Shown here one piece after another: positions 17,427 through 26,088 of a stretch of 64,000 nt of DNA; position 1 is the stretch's first letter; each line of letters begins with the position of its first letter. The notes beneath the pieces were generated by a model. The model was not told the origin of the DNA. It searched no databases and saw nothing but the letters and a program-made list of their open reading frames with translations. This stretch comes from Gluconacetobacter johannae (GTDB lineage Bacteria > Pseudomonadota > Alphaproteobacteria > Acetobacterales > Acetobacteraceae), in the NCBI RefSeq assembly GCF_025994435.1, contig NZ_BAQK01000050.1, forward strand, positions 1-64,000, read 5' to 3'. The translations under genes and the position numbers were made by a program.

Positions 17427-18758
17427 CTAGCGCAGCCCGCGCCCACGGGTCTCGGGCAACAGCACAGTCGCCACCAGCACCAGAACGTAGCTGAGCACGC
17501 AGACCGCGAGCAGGGCCGGGCCGATGCCGTAGCCATGGGCCAGCACGCCGACGAAGGCGACGCCCGACGCCGCCCCCAGCCGGCCGGCGCTATAGGCGAA
17601 GCTGGTGCCGCTGGCGCGCACCGCCGTGGGAAACAGTTCGGAAAAGAACGTGCCCATTCCGCCATACAACCCCTGCGAGAAGAACCCCAGCGGCGCCCCT
17701 GCGACCAGCAGCAGCCAGGGCGGCATGGGCAGGCACAGATAGGCCAGCAGCGTCACCAGGCTGCCGGTCACGTAAAACAGGAAGTTCGGACGCCGCCCCC
17801 GCGCGTCGGCCAGGTACGCGCTGGCGATATAGCCCAGGAAGGCCCCGGCGGTCAGCACGATCACATACAGCCCCGCCGCCCCGTGGGACAGATGCCGCGA
17901 CATCGTCAGGTACGCCGGCAGCCAGGTGGAAATGCCCAGGCCGCTGCTTTGCACCCCCAGCGCCAGCAGGGTGGTCAGAAAGGTGGTCCGCATGACGCCG
18001 GGGCGGAAGATGTCGTGGATCTTCATCCGCGCGGCATGGGTGATCGCCTGTTCGCGCTGTTCCTTGTAGATTTCCGGCTCATCGACATAGCGACGGATGG
18101 CGATCAGCAGCAGGCCCGGTGCGATCCCCGACCAGAACACCGCGCGCCAGGCGACCCAGTCCGGCAGCCAGGCCAGCGCCAGGCTGGCGATGATCGCGGC
18201 CAGCGCCCATCCGGCGGCGACGCCGCTTTGCAGGCAGCCGACCGCCTTGCCCCGGCTGCGATCACCGACGATTTCCGCCATCAGCACCACGCCTGCGGTG
18301 ATTTCGCCGCCGAAGCCGAAGCCCTGGATGGTGCGGCAGACGAACAGCTGGTCGTACGAGGTGGCGAAGCCGCTGAGGAAGGTGAACAGCGAATAGATGA
18401 CGATGGTGAACTGCATCGCCTTGACCCGCCCGAACCAGTCGCCCAGCAGGCCGGTGATCCAGCCCCCGGCGGCGGCGGCATACAGCGCGGCGCTGCCCAG
18501 GAAGCCGACCTGGGCGGGCGAAACATGCCACGCCTTCATCAGCGCGGGCATCAGGAAGCTGAAGATCCGCAGGTCCATCGCGTCCAGCGCGACCCCGCCG
18601 TAGCAGCTCCAGAACGTAATCTTCTCGACCCGCGACAGGGCGCGGAACCAGGCGAACGGCGCGGCCGGCGCGCGCAGGGGGGCGCGGGCCGGCCCATCGG
18701 CGACCATGTTGGCCGCCAGATCGGCGCGGGAGGAATCGACATCTGCGGCGGGGGGCAT
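17427..18758 (-). CDS. MFS transporter, aromatic-acid:H+ symporter-like
   Basis: 443 residues with about 12 membrane helices. Family signatures are GDWFGRVKAM between helices 2 and 3, RTIQGFGFGGEITAGVVLMA in helix 4, ADARGRRPN between helices 8 and 9, and PETRGRGL at the end. This pattern fits the sugar/metabolite:H+ and aromatic-acid symporter branches, and DAMDLRIFSFLMPAL in helix 1 resembles the acidic motif of AAHS proteins. The ATG at 18758 is preceded by AGAAGGA; the longer upstream frame overlaps the monooxygenase gene and is rejected. It lies 26 bases after that gene on the same strand, so uptake and first oxidation are probably co-transcribed. Confidence 0.88.
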   Translation of the reverse strand: MPPAADVDSSRADLAANMVADGPARAPLRAPAAPFAWFRALSRVEKITFWSCYGGVALDAMDLRIFSFLMPALMKAWHVSPAQVGFLGSAALYAAAAGGWITGLLGDWFGRVKAMQFTIVIYSLFTFLSGFATSYDQLFVCRTIQGFGFGGEITAGVVLMAEIVGDRSRGKAVGCLQSGVAAGWALAAIIASLALAWLPDWVAWRAVFWSGIAPGLLLIAIRRYVDEPEIYKEQREQAITHAARMKIHDIFRPGVMRTTFLTTLLALGVQSSGLGISTWLPAYLTMSRHLSHGAAGLYVIVLTAGAFLGYIASAYLADARGRRPNFLFYVTGSLVTLLAYLCLPMPPWLLLVAGAPLGFFSQGLYGGMGTFFSELFPTAVRASGTSFAYSAGRLGAASGVAFVGVLAHGYGIGPALLAVCVLSYVLVLVATVLLPETRGRGLR

Positions 18759-18784
18759 CGCGCGGTCCTTCTGGCGGGGGGGGG

Positions 18785-19996
18785 TTACGTGACGCTTTGC
18801 GCGTCGTTCAGGCTGTCTTGCAACGAGGCGCGGCGCATGAACGCGCGGGCGCGTTCGGGGTCGGCGGCGGTGGCGCGCAACTGGCTCAGATGGGCCGCGC
18901 GCACGGCGGGGTCGCCTTCTTCCAGCAGGCGCTTGTTCTGGATGCTCTGGGCCTGCACGAAGGCGGTCGCCGCGTGGCGGCGCTGGCGGCTGTACAGGTC
19001 CAGCACCGCATCGGGCTGCTCGCCCCGCAGGACGGCGCCCAGCTTGCCGCACAGGTTGACCGCGTCATGGATGCCGCCGTTCATGCCCATGCCGCCGATG
19101 GGGTTGTTCACATGCGCCGAATCACCGGCCAGCAGCACGCGGCCGCGCCGGAAGGTCGCGGCGACGCGCTGGTTGACGGCGTACATGTTGGAATAGGCGA
19201 TGTCGTACTCCCCCGCTTTCGGAAAGAATTTCTGCAGCCTGGCCTGCAGGCCGGCATGGCTCAGGGCCTCGTCCTCGGTCTCGCCCAGGCGGGTGGGGAA
19301 GATGGCGCGCCACAGCCCGCGACCGTCCGCACCCCGGACCTTGAACAGGTTGCACCATTCCGTGGGGTCCGAGAAATAGTTCCGGAACGCATAGTCGGTC
19401 TTTTCGGCGCCGAAATCGAACGGCGTTGCGATCTTCACGAAGCATTCGTCGTAGGTGAAGCCCTCGAAGGCGATGTCCTGCGATTTGCGTACCGTGCTGC
19501 GCCCGCCGTCGGCGCCGATCAGGTAATCGACGCGCATCGTCTCGACCTCGTCGCCATGGCGCAGGGTCACCAGCACATGGTCGTCCTTCTGGACGATGTC
19601 CGTGGCCTCGGTCGAGAACCGGACGGCGAAGCCGATCTCGTCCGCGTAGCGGGTGCTGACATCGTCGGTCAGCTTGTACTGTTCGTATTGCAGCACGAAG
19701 GGGTAGCGGAATTCGTCCTTCATCAGCCCCAGGTCGAATTCGGCCACGATCTCGCCCGCGACGCGGTCATGGTACTGGAAATTCGGGGCGATCAGCCCCT
19801 TGGCGATGATCGTGTCGGCGATGCCCAGATCGGCCAGCATGGCGATGGTGGGGGGATGCAGCGAGGCCGCGCGCTGGTCCATCACCGGCGCGGGTTCGCG
19901 TTCGACCACCGTGACGGGAATGCCCTGCCGGCCCAGCGCCAGGGCGCAGACCATGCCCACGGGCCCCGCGCCGACGATCATGACGTGCTGTGACAT
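18785..19996 (-). CDS. FAD-dependent aromatic-ring monooxygenase (group A, PHBH/MhpA-like)
   Basis: 403 residues. It shows the three flavin hydroxylase signatures: GAGPVGMVCALALGRQG at 8-24, the DG motif in YLIGADGGRSTVRKS (about 160), and the GD motif in VLLAGDSAHVNNPIGGMGMN (about 288). These enzymes use NAD(P)H and oxygen to hydroxylate activated rings; relatives act on hydroxyphenylpropionate and hydroxynicotinate. MhpA itself is longer, so this is a compact member. It sits between a hydrolase gene (6 bases upstream) and an MFS gene on the same strand. In the island it could follow the molybdenum hydroxylase, as NicC follows NicAB in nicotinate breakdown. The substrate is not known. Confidence 0.86.
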   Translation of the reverse strand: MSQHVMIVGAGPVGMVCALALGRQGIPVTVVEREPAPVMDQRAASLHPPTIAMLADLGIADTIIAKGLIAPNFQYHDRVAGEIVAEFDLGLMKDEFRYPFVLQYEQYKLTDDVSTRYADEIGFAVRFSTEATDIVQKDDHVLVTLRHGDEVETMRVDYLIGADGGRSTVRKSQDIAFEGFTYDECFVKIATPFDFGAEKTDYAFRNYFSDPTEWCNLFKVRGADGRGLWRAIFPTRLGETEDEALSHAGLQARLQKFFPKAGEYDIAYSNMYAVNQRVAATFRRGRVLLAGDSAHVNNPIGGMGMNGGIHDAVNLCGKLGAVLRGEQPDAVLDLYSRQRRHAATAFVQAQSIQNKRLLEEGDPAVRAAHLSQLRATAADPERARAFMRRASLQDSLNDAQSVT

Positions 19997-20002
19997 CGGA
20001 TT

Positions 20003-20998
20003 CTACTCTGCTCCTGCTTGGGGCGACCCGTCATGGTCGCGAAAGAAGACGTCCAGCGCGCGCGCCAGACGGTCCTCGCCTGAATTGATATGGGCGACGA
20101 TCGACGTGTGGTTGTGGCCGGCCAGGCGCAGGAAGCGGACCGGCACCCGCCCCGCCGCCCGCACATCTTCGGCGAATTCCGCGCCGTAGACGTCCAGATG
20201 CCGGTTTTCATATTCCGCCACCGCCACCAGCACCGGCAGGGGGCAGCGCGCGGCATGGGTGACGGGCGAGCGTTCGGCATACAGCCCGGCGTCGTCCCCG
20301 CAATAGGCCGCGACATGGCGGGCGTTGGGGTTGTCGGGCAGGCCGTCGATCCGCAGCCGGCCGCTGACCAGCGCCAGCGTCCGCACCCCCGGCGGCATCG
20401 CCCGCCCCACCGCCGGGTCCACCGCCAGCGACGCGACATGGGTGCCGCCGGCCGAATGGCCGATGACATGCATGCGCGCCGCATCCCCGCCCCAGTCGGC
20501 GATATGCGCCGCCACCCATTCCAGCGCCAGGGCGACGTCGCGCGCGCCGTCGGGATAGAGGATGTCCGGCGCCAGGCGGTATTCGACATTCACCCCGACA
20601 TAGCCATGCCGGGCGAACCAGTGCAGCACATTGTCATAGACCTGCCCGTTGGCGCTCTTGCCGCCCCGGGTGAAGGCGCCGCCATGGACGAACACCACCA
20701 CCGGGGCGGGCGAGGCAGTGGGCGCGGGCGTGAAGATGTCCAGCACCTGGCGCGGCGCGGCGCCATAGGGCAGGTCGCGCGCCACGCCGCCGGGGGCCTG
20801 GTCCATGCCCGCCAGGATAGCGGTGTAGCAACGCACGGTTTCGGCCCGATGGCCGACGATATCGTCATTCCAGACCGGCCCCAGCGCCAGCAACCGTGCG
20901 CGGTCGGCCGGCGGCAGGCCGCTGAACGGGGCCTCGTCCGCCAGGGGGTCGGCAGCGGACGGCACGGGGGGGACGACGGCGAGATGGCGCGCGGTCAT
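20003..20998 (-). CDS. Alpha/beta hydrolase (esterase/formamidase-like)
   Basis: 331 residues. The oxyanion-hole motif HGGAFTRGGKS and the nucleophile elbow VIGHSAGGTHVA (Ser of GHSAG) place it in the alpha/beta hydrolase_3/BD-FAE group, which includes esterases and kynurenine-formamidase-like amidases. The catalytic His is probably in LAGHNHTSIVAH. There is no signal peptide, so it is cytoplasmic. It is the first gene of a leftward unit with the monooxygenase and MFS genes. In a ring-degradation route it could split an ester, lactone or formamide formed after ring opening; that role is inferred from position only. Confidence 0.85.
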   Translation of the reverse strand: MTARHLAVVPPVPSAADPLADEAPFSGLPPADRARLLALGPVWNDDIVGHRAETVRCYTAILAGMDQAPGGVARDLPYGAAPRQVLDIFTPAPTASPAPVVVFVHGGAFTRGGKSANGQVYDNVLHWFARHGYVGVNVEYRLAPDILYPDGARDVALALEWVAAHIADWGGDAARMHVIGHSAGGTHVASLAVDPAVGRAMPPGVRTLALVSGRLRIDGLPDNPNARHVAAYCGDDAGLYAERSPVTHAARCPLPVLVAVAEYENRHLDVYGAEFAEDVRAAGRVPVRFLRLAGHNHTSIVAHINSGEDRLARALDVFFRDHDGSPQAGAE

Positions 20999-21206
20999 CG
21001 GTGAATCGTGCCTATTTTGCAGTCACAATGATGCATATGCGGTCATCCATGACGGGGGCGATGGGGGTTGCGCCTGCCGTGCACAGAAACTCATCATAAA
21101 TACAATCCAAAGTCAAAGTATTTTGTAGCGTTCTTGTGTATGCATGTGCATAGTGTGTGCACGCTGTGCGGCAGGAGCACACGCGATGCAAACGGAGAGC
21201 CATCAC
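20999..21206. promoter_or_regulatory. Divergent promoter region between hydrolase and VOC genes
   Basis: This region serves both transcription directions of the island. It contains TATGCATGTGCATA (21139-21152; two 6-base arms around TG) followed by TGTGTGCACGCTGTGC (21154-21169). TGTGTGCAC is shared with the promoter region of the TonB receptor at 17128. The clustering of TGTGCA-type half sites suggests binding by a dimeric regulator, most simply the GntR protein encoded by the rightward unit. Confidence 0.45.
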
Positions 21207-21629
21207 ATGAGCAAACTGCGACACATTGCCCTGTCCGTGCCGGACCCCGAGGCGGCCGCGACCTTCTTCGAACAGGCGTTCGGCATGACGCGCGCCGGCC
21301 GCGCCATGCGCGGCGTGTACATGTCCGACGGGACGGTGAACGTCGCCCTGCTGAATTTCGGCGACGAGCCGGTGCCGGGCTTCGAGGACAAGAAGAATTA
21401 TTACGGCATCATCCATTTCGGCGTCTGGGTGGACGATCTGGAGAAGGCCGGCGCGCAGGTGATCGAGGCCGGCGGGGCCTATGTCACCGGCCGCAAGGAG
21501 ACCGATCCCAACGTCTTCTATGAAGTGAAGTACAGCACGCCCGAGGGCATCGTCTTCGACATGACCGAAAGCGGCTGGCGCGGCGCGGTCAAGAACGTGA
21601 CCCCGGCAGGCGACGGCGCCCCCGCATGA
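21207..21629 (+). CDS. VOC-superfamily (glyoxalase/dioxygenase fold) protein
   Basis: 140 residues from the ATG at 21207, which follows GGAGAG. The paired beta-alpha-beta-beta-beta modules of the vicinal oxygen chelate fold are visible: LRHIALSVPDPEAAATFFEQ in the first half, and IIHFGVWVDDLEKAGAQVIE and IVFDMTESGW in the second. Candidate metal ligands are His in the first strand, His in IIHFGV, and an acidic residue late in the protein. Family functions include isomerisation, C-C cleavage and ring cleavage. It overlaps the next dehydrogenase gene by 4 bases (ATGA), so they are translationally coupled. Which reaction it performs is unknown. Confidence 0.82.
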   Translation: MSKLRHIALSVPDPEAAATFFEQAFGMTRAGRAMRGVYMSDGTVNVALLNFGDEPVPGFEDKKNYYGIIHFGVWVDDLEKAGAQVIEAGGAYVTGRKETDPNVFYEVKYSTPEGIVFDMTESGWRGAVKNVTPAGDGAPA

Positions 21630-22603
21630 CGCCCGCCCCCGTCCCCGGCCGGGCAGGCGACATCCTGCTGCGTGCGCCGCTGCCCGCCGACAGCGTGGCG
21701 GCGCTGGCGCACCTGGCGCGCCTGCACGACCTGTCCGGTCCGGGAAACGGGGCAATCCCGCAGGATGCCGCCGCCTGCCGGGCCATCGGCATCGTCGTCA
21801 CCAACGGGTCGATCGGGCTGGACGCGGCGGCGATGGCGGCCCTGCCGGCGCTGGGCCTGGTGCTGTGCACCGGGGCCGGGTACGAAGGGGTGGACCTGGC
21901 CGCCGCCCGCGCCCGGGGCATTATCGTCGCCAACGCCCCCGGCACCAACGACCGCACGGTGGCCGACCATGCGCTGGCGCTGATGCTGGCCATCACGCGG
22001 GACCTGGTGTTCCTGGACCGCGCGGTGCGCGACGGACTGTGGGATTCGGTGCGCCAGGCGCGCCCGACGCCCAGCGGCGCGACCCTGGGCCTGCTGGGCT
22101 ATGGCCGGATCGGCCAGGCCATCGCGGCGCGGGCCAGGGCGTTCGACATGACGATTCTCTATCACACCCGCACGCCGCACCCCGACCCCGACGCGCGGCA
22201 TGTGCCCGACCTGGCCGACATGGCGCGCCAGGCCGACTACCTGGTGGTGGCCTGCCCCGGCGGGCCGCGAACGCGGCACCTGGTGAATGCCACGGTACTG
22301 CGCGCGCTGGGGCCGGGCGGGTTTGTGGTCAATGTCGGGCGGGGCAGCGTCGTCGATACCGACGCCCTGGCCGCCGCCCTGCTGCGCGGCGATATCGCGG
22401 GTGCGGCGCTGGACGTGGTGGAAGGCGAGCCCGCGATCCCCCCCGCCCTGCTGGAAACGGGACGCGTGATCCTGACCCCGCATCTGGCCGGACGGTCGCC
22501 GCAGGCGCGCCTGGCCCAGAAAGCGTTGCTCGAAAATTATGTCGCTACGTATATTCAGGGGGGCGTTCTGCCTAATCTGGCGGAACAAAAAGCGGCTACC
22601 TGA
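21626..22603 (+). CDS. D-isomer-specific 2-hydroxyacid dehydrogenase
   Basis: 325 residues. The NAD(P)-binding motif is in LGLLGYGRIGQAIAARARAF (about 150-170). The catalytic Arg region is NVGRGSVVDTDAL, the Glu lies in DVVEGEPAIP, and the His is in LTPHLAGRS. The order and spacing match glyoxylate/hydroxypyruvate and phosphoglycerate dehydrogenase relatives. It would reduce a 2-oxoacid, or oxidise a D-2-hydroxyacid, formed in the pathway. The start overlaps the upstream VOC gene stop, and the GntR gene follows after 17 bases, so VOC, dehydrogenase and regulator form one transcription unit. Confidence 0.9.
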   Translation: MTPAPVPGRAGDILLRAPLPADSVAALAHLARLHDLSGPGNGAIPQDAAACRAIGIVVTNGSIGLDAAAMAALPALGLVLCTGAGYEGVDLAAARARGIIVANAPGTNDRTVADHALALMLAITRDLVFLDRAVRDGLWDSVRQARPTPSGATLGLLGYGRIGQAIAARARAFDMTILYHTRTPHPDPDARHVPDLADMARQADYLVVACPGGPRTRHLVNATVLRALGPGGFVVNVGRGSVVDTDALAAALLRGDIAGAALDVVEGEPAIPPALLETGRVILTPHLAGRSPQARLAQKALLENYVATYIQGGVLPNLAEQKAAT

Positions 22604-22620
22604 ATGCAAGGAGACCCTGC

Positions 22621-23304
22621 GTGTCGACCTACGCCGAAGACATATATAATAACCTCGCCGAACAGATTCTGCACGGCAAGCTGCGCCCCGGCCAGCGCCT
22701 GGACGAGCAGAGCCTGGCCGCGACCTTCAACGTGTCCCGCACCCCGGTGCGCGAGGCGCTGAAGGAACTGGCGACGCGCGGGCTGATCGACTTCGTGCCG
22801 CGGCGTGGGGCGATCGTCACGCAGATCAGCCTGGAGCAGCTGGCCGACATGCTGGACGCCGAATGCGAGATCGAGGCCCTGTGCGCCCGCCTGGCGTCGC
22901 AGAAGATGAACGCGCTGGAAAAGAGCATGCTCCAGGGCCTGTACGAACAGGGCAAGGACGCGGCCCAGCGCGGCGACCAGACCGCGTACTGGGCGATCAA
23001 CCGCAGCTTCCACGAGCTGATCGGCCGTGGCGCGCATAACGAGACGCTGGCCGGGCTGATGCAGGACCTCCGCACCCGTCTGGCCCCGTTCCGCCAGGCG
23101 CAGCCGCTGGCCCACGGCGAGCGGCTGAACCGGTCGCGCGACGACCATGGCGCGGTGGTGCGCGCCATCGTCGCCGGCGACCCCGAGTCCGCCTACACCG
23201 TCATGCGCGACCATAACGCGCGCCTGGCCGCCGGCGTGCTGCAACTGCTGCGCTCGCACCATGACAGCCAGGCCCGGCAGCCCGAATTCATGCCCACCCC
23301 CTGA
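22621..23304 (+). CDS. GntR/FCD-family regulator of the catabolic island
   Basis: 227 residues starting with GTG. The winged helix carries FNVSRTPVREALKELATRGL (about 37-56). The FCD domain follows (ECEIEALCARLASQK, then INRSFHELIGRGAHNETL and DDHGAVVRAIVAGD), with His residues placed as in metal-dependent FCD ligand pockets. It is embedded between pathway genes on the same strand, which suggests it senses a pathway compound. Likely targets are the GTGTGCAC-containing regions before the TonB receptor and the VOC gene. Both this regulator and the one beside putA are FCD-type, but they are different proteins. Confidence 0.9.
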   Translation: MSTYAEDIYNNLAEQILHGKLRPGQRLDEQSLAATFNVSRTPVREALKELATRGLIDFVPRRGAIVTQISLEQLADMLDAECEIEALCARLASQKMNALEKSMLQGLYEQGKDAAQRGDQTAYWAINRSFHELIGRGAHNETLAGLMQDLRTRLAPFRQAQPLAHGERLNRSRDDHGAVVRAIVAGDPESAYTVMRDHNARLAAGVLQLLRSHHDSQARQPEFMPTP

Positions 23305-23360
23305 CCACCGCCCGCCGGCCCCCGGCCGGGCCGGTCCGTCGTGAAGGAGAGTCCGGACCC

Positions 23361-23819
23361 ATGTCGATTCCGTTTCAGCTCAACGGCCGACCCGTCAGTT
23401 TCGACGGGCCTGAGGACACCCCCCTGCTGTGGGTGGTGCGCGAGCATTTCGGCCTGACCGGCAGCAAGTTCGGCTGCGGCATCGGCATGTGCGGCGCCTG
23501 CACCATGCATGTCGACGGCGCGGCCAGCCGCACCTGCGTGCTGGCGGTGGGCAATGTGCGCGGCCGCGCGATCCGCACCATCGAGGGCGTGGCCGCCGAG
23601 GCGGACAACGCCGTGCGAAAGGCGTGGAACGATCTGGACGTGCCGCAATGCGGCTATTGCCAGTCGGGGATGATTATGACCGCAACGGCGATGCTGGCCG
23701 ACACCCCGTCCCCCACCGACCAGGACATCGACCGCTGGATGACCAACCTGTGCCGCTGCGCGACCTATGTCCGTATCCGCCAGGCGATCCACGCCGCCGC
23801 CCGGTCGCTCAAATCATGA
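23361..23819 (+). CDS. [2Fe-2S] small subunit of a molybdenum hydroxylase (isoquinoline 1-oxidoreductase alpha-like)
   Basis: 152 residues with the two cluster-binding patterns of the xanthine oxidase family: the plant-ferredoxin type GCGIGMCGACTMHVDG with a later Cys (SRTCVLAVG), and the helical domain CGYCQSGMI with NLCRCATY. It passes electrons from the molybdenum site of the partner subunit to an external acceptor. Size and motifs match IorA/NicA-type subunits, which lack a separate FAD subunit. A GAAGGAGAG site precedes the ATG. Its TGA overlaps the ATG of the large subunit gene, so the two are translationally coupled. Confidence 0.93.
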   Translation: MSIPFQLNGRPVSFDGPEDTPLLWVVREHFGLTGSKFGCGIGMCGACTMHVDGAASRTCVLAVGNVRGRAIRTIEGVAAEADNAVRKAWNDLDVPQCGYCQSGMIMTATAMLADTPSPTDQDIDRWMTNLCRCATYVRIRQAIHAAARSLKS

Positions 23820-26020
23820 AGGGCGTGACCCGGTCCGTGGGGCCATCCCTCGGGCGACGCCGTTTCCTGGAGGTCGCGGCCGCGTTCGGGGCGCTGCTGG
23901 CGGTGCCGCTGGACCCGGCGGTGGCGGCGAAAGGCGACGCGGATGCGGACATCGAACTGACGGACTGGATCTTCATCGACGCGCAGGGCGGCGTGACCCT
24001 GGGCCTGTGCCAGCCCGAGGTCGGCCAGGGGTCGTACACCGCGCTGCCGGCGATCCTGGCCGAGGAGCTGGATGCCGACTGGCCGGCGGTGAAAGTGCGC
24101 TGGGTCATGGGCCGCGACGCCTATAAAATCCAGTTCCGCAACGAAAAGCCGTCGCAGAAGGAAGGGGCTTCGACCTCGACCACCAAATTCTATGCCCGCC
24201 TGCGCGTCGCCGGCGCCGCGGCGCGCGAGGTGCTGGTGCGCGCCGCCGCCGCGCGCTGGCAGGTGCCGGTCAGCGACTGCGCCACGGAATCGGGCACGGT
24301 ACGCAACATCCGCACCGGCGCCACCCTGCCCTATGGCGCGCTGGCGGCCGAGGCCGCGCGCCTGCCGCTGTCGTCCACGCCCCGGCTGAAGACGCCCGCC
24401 GAATTCCGCCTGATCGGCAAGGCGCTGCCGCGCCGCGACACGGCGGCCAAGACCGACGGGTCGGCGAAGTACGGGCTGGATGCCGATGTGCCGGGCATGC
24501 TCAACGCCGCCATCGCCCTGTCGCCGACCATCGGCGGCTGGCTGGTGCGGATCAACAACGAGGCCGAGATCCGCCAGCAGCCGGGGGTGCGGGCCATCGT
24601 CCGGCTGGATGACGGGGTCATCGTGGTGGCCGACCGCTTCTGGCAGGCGCTGCGGGCGGTGCAGATGCTCGATGCGACCTTCTCGCCCGGCGAGAACGGC
24701 GGGCTGTCCACCGAACTGATCGACCGGCTGGCCGAGGCAGGGCTGGACGCGGAAATCGGCGTGACGGCGCTGGCGCGCGGCGACGCCCCGCGCATCCTGG
24801 GCCAGAACCCGGACCAGGTGATCGAAAGCCGCTTCAGCGTCCCGCACCTGGCCCATGCGGCGATGGAGCCGATGAACGCCACCGTGCATGTCCAGCCCGA
24901 CCGGGTGGACGTGTGGGGGTCGATCCAGAGCACCGACGCCTCGGTCGCCGTCATCTCCAAGATCTCGGGCGTGCCCGAGGACAAGGTGCATCTGCATATC
25001 GGCTTTCTGGGCGGCAGCTTCGGCGGCAAGATCGCCCCGGATTTCGTCGCCCAGGCCGTCCGCGCGGCGATGGCGGTCGGCCGCCCGGTCAAGCTGATCC
25101 GCACGCGCGAGATGGATATCCAGCACGATCATTTCCGCCCCAACAACAAGGGGCGGCTGCGCGCGGTGGTGGACAAGGACGGCTACCCCGTCGCGGTGCA
25201 CGCGCGCGTCTGCGGGCAGTCGCTGTTCGCCACCACGCGGCCGAACTGGCTGACCAAGACCCCGCTGGGCGATTACGACGAGAGCATGGTCGATGGAATC
25301 TATAACCAGAGTTACGAGATTCCGAATTTCCATGTCGACGTGATCCAGACGCCACTGCCGATTCCGGTCTATTTCATGCGTTCGGTCGGCTCCAGCGCCG
25401 GGGTGCTGTTCTGGGAGAGCTTCATCACCGACCTGGCGCACAAGGCCGGGATCGACCAGTACCACTACCGCCGTCACCTGCTCCGCAACAACCCCGCCGC
25501 GCTGAAGGTGCTGGACGCCGTGGCCGCCGCCGCGTCGTGGGACACGCCGCCGCCCGCCGGCACCGCGCGCGGCATTGCCTTCGACACCTACCACGGACGC
25601 GGCGGATCGTTCGTCACCCATGTCGCGGAAGTCGTCGAACTGGTCCGCAAGGGCGACGGCTGGAAGGTGGCGCGGGTGTTCTGCGCGATCGACGCCGGTC
25701 TGGTCGTCAACCACAACACCTTCGTCGCGCAGATTCAGGGCGGGATCGGATTTTCCCTGACCTCGGCATTGAAAAGCGAGATCACCTTCAGTCGCGGCGG
25801 GGCCGAGCAATCGAACTTCACCGATTATCCGCTGCTGTCGATCGGAGAAATGCCCGAGGTGGTGCCGATCGTCGTCGAAAGCGACCGGCCGCCGCAGGGC
25901 GTGGGCGAAATCATGGTCGCCCCGCTGGCGCCAGCCATTTCGCAGGCGCTGCTGCACGCCACCGGCCGGCGGCCCGACCGCATGCCGTTCCGTCCGGACG
26001 TCTTCAAGGCGACGGCGTGA
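23816..26020 (+). CDS. Molybdopterin large subunit, isoquinoline 1-oxidoreductase beta-like
   Basis: 734 residues. The N-terminus SLGRRRFLEVAAAFGALLAV is a twin-arginine-type signal, so the heterodimer probably works in the periplasm and the small subunit hitchhikes. Molybdopterin-binding segments include GLCQPEVGQGSYTALPAILA, LGGSFGGKIAPDFVAQAVR and the region near QGVGEIMVAPLAPAIS (about 690-705), where the catalytic Glu of the family is expected. Relatives hydroxylate isoquinoline, nicotinate or aldehydes using water. There is no C-terminal cytochrome c domain, so an IorB-type enzyme is more likely than the long NicB type. The electron acceptor is not encoded here. Confidence 0.9.
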   Translation: MKGVTRSVGPSLGRRRFLEVAAAFGALLAVPLDPAVAAKGDADADIELTDWIFIDAQGGVTLGLCQPEVGQGSYTALPAILAEELDADWPAVKVRWVMGRDAYKIQFRNEKPSQKEGASTSTTKFYARLRVAGAAAREVLVRAAAARWQVPVSDCATESGTVRNIRTGATLPYGALAAEAARLPLSSTPRLKTPAEFRLIGKALPRRDTAAKTDGSAKYGLDADVPGMLNAAIALSPTIGGWLVRINNEAEIRQQPGVRAIVRLDDGVIVVADRFWQALRAVQMLDATFSPGENGGLSTELIDRLAEAGLDAEIGVTALARGDAPRILGQNPDQVIESRFSVPHLAHAAMEPMNATVHVQPDRVDVWGSIQSTDASVAVISKISGVPEDKVHLHIGFLGGSFGGKIAPDFVAQAVRAAMAVGRPVKLIRTREMDIQHDHFRPNNKGRLRAVVDKDGYPVAVHARVCGQSLFATTRPNWLTKTPLGDYDESMVDGIYNQSYEIPNFHVDVIQTPLPIPVYFMRSVGSSAGVLFWESFITDLAHKAGIDQYHYRRHLLRNNPAALKVLDAVAAAASWDTPPPAGTARGIAFDTYHGRGGSFVTHVAEVVELVRKGDGWKVARVFCAIDAGLVVNHNTFVAQIQGGIGFSLTSALKSEITFSRGGAEQSNFTDYPLLSIGEMPEVVPIVVESDRPPQGVGEIMVAPLAPAISQALLHATGRRPDRMPFRPDVFKATA

Positions 26021-26049
26021 CAGGTAGTGGACTTCCAGACCTCATTAAT

Positions 26050-26077
26050 GTATATTTATAACTAAATTTGTATATAC
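26050..26077. promoter_or_regulatory. A+T-rich inverted repeat upstream of the second VOC gene
   Basis: GTATAT (26050-26055) and ATATAC (26072-26077) form an inverted repeat around an A+T-only-like spacer in otherwise GC-rich DNA. It ends just before the GGAGA ribosome binding site of the next gene. A repressor bound here would block transcription. The GTATA core resembles the putA operator candidate. Confidence 0.4.
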
Positions 26078-26088
26078 GGAGACGTGAC

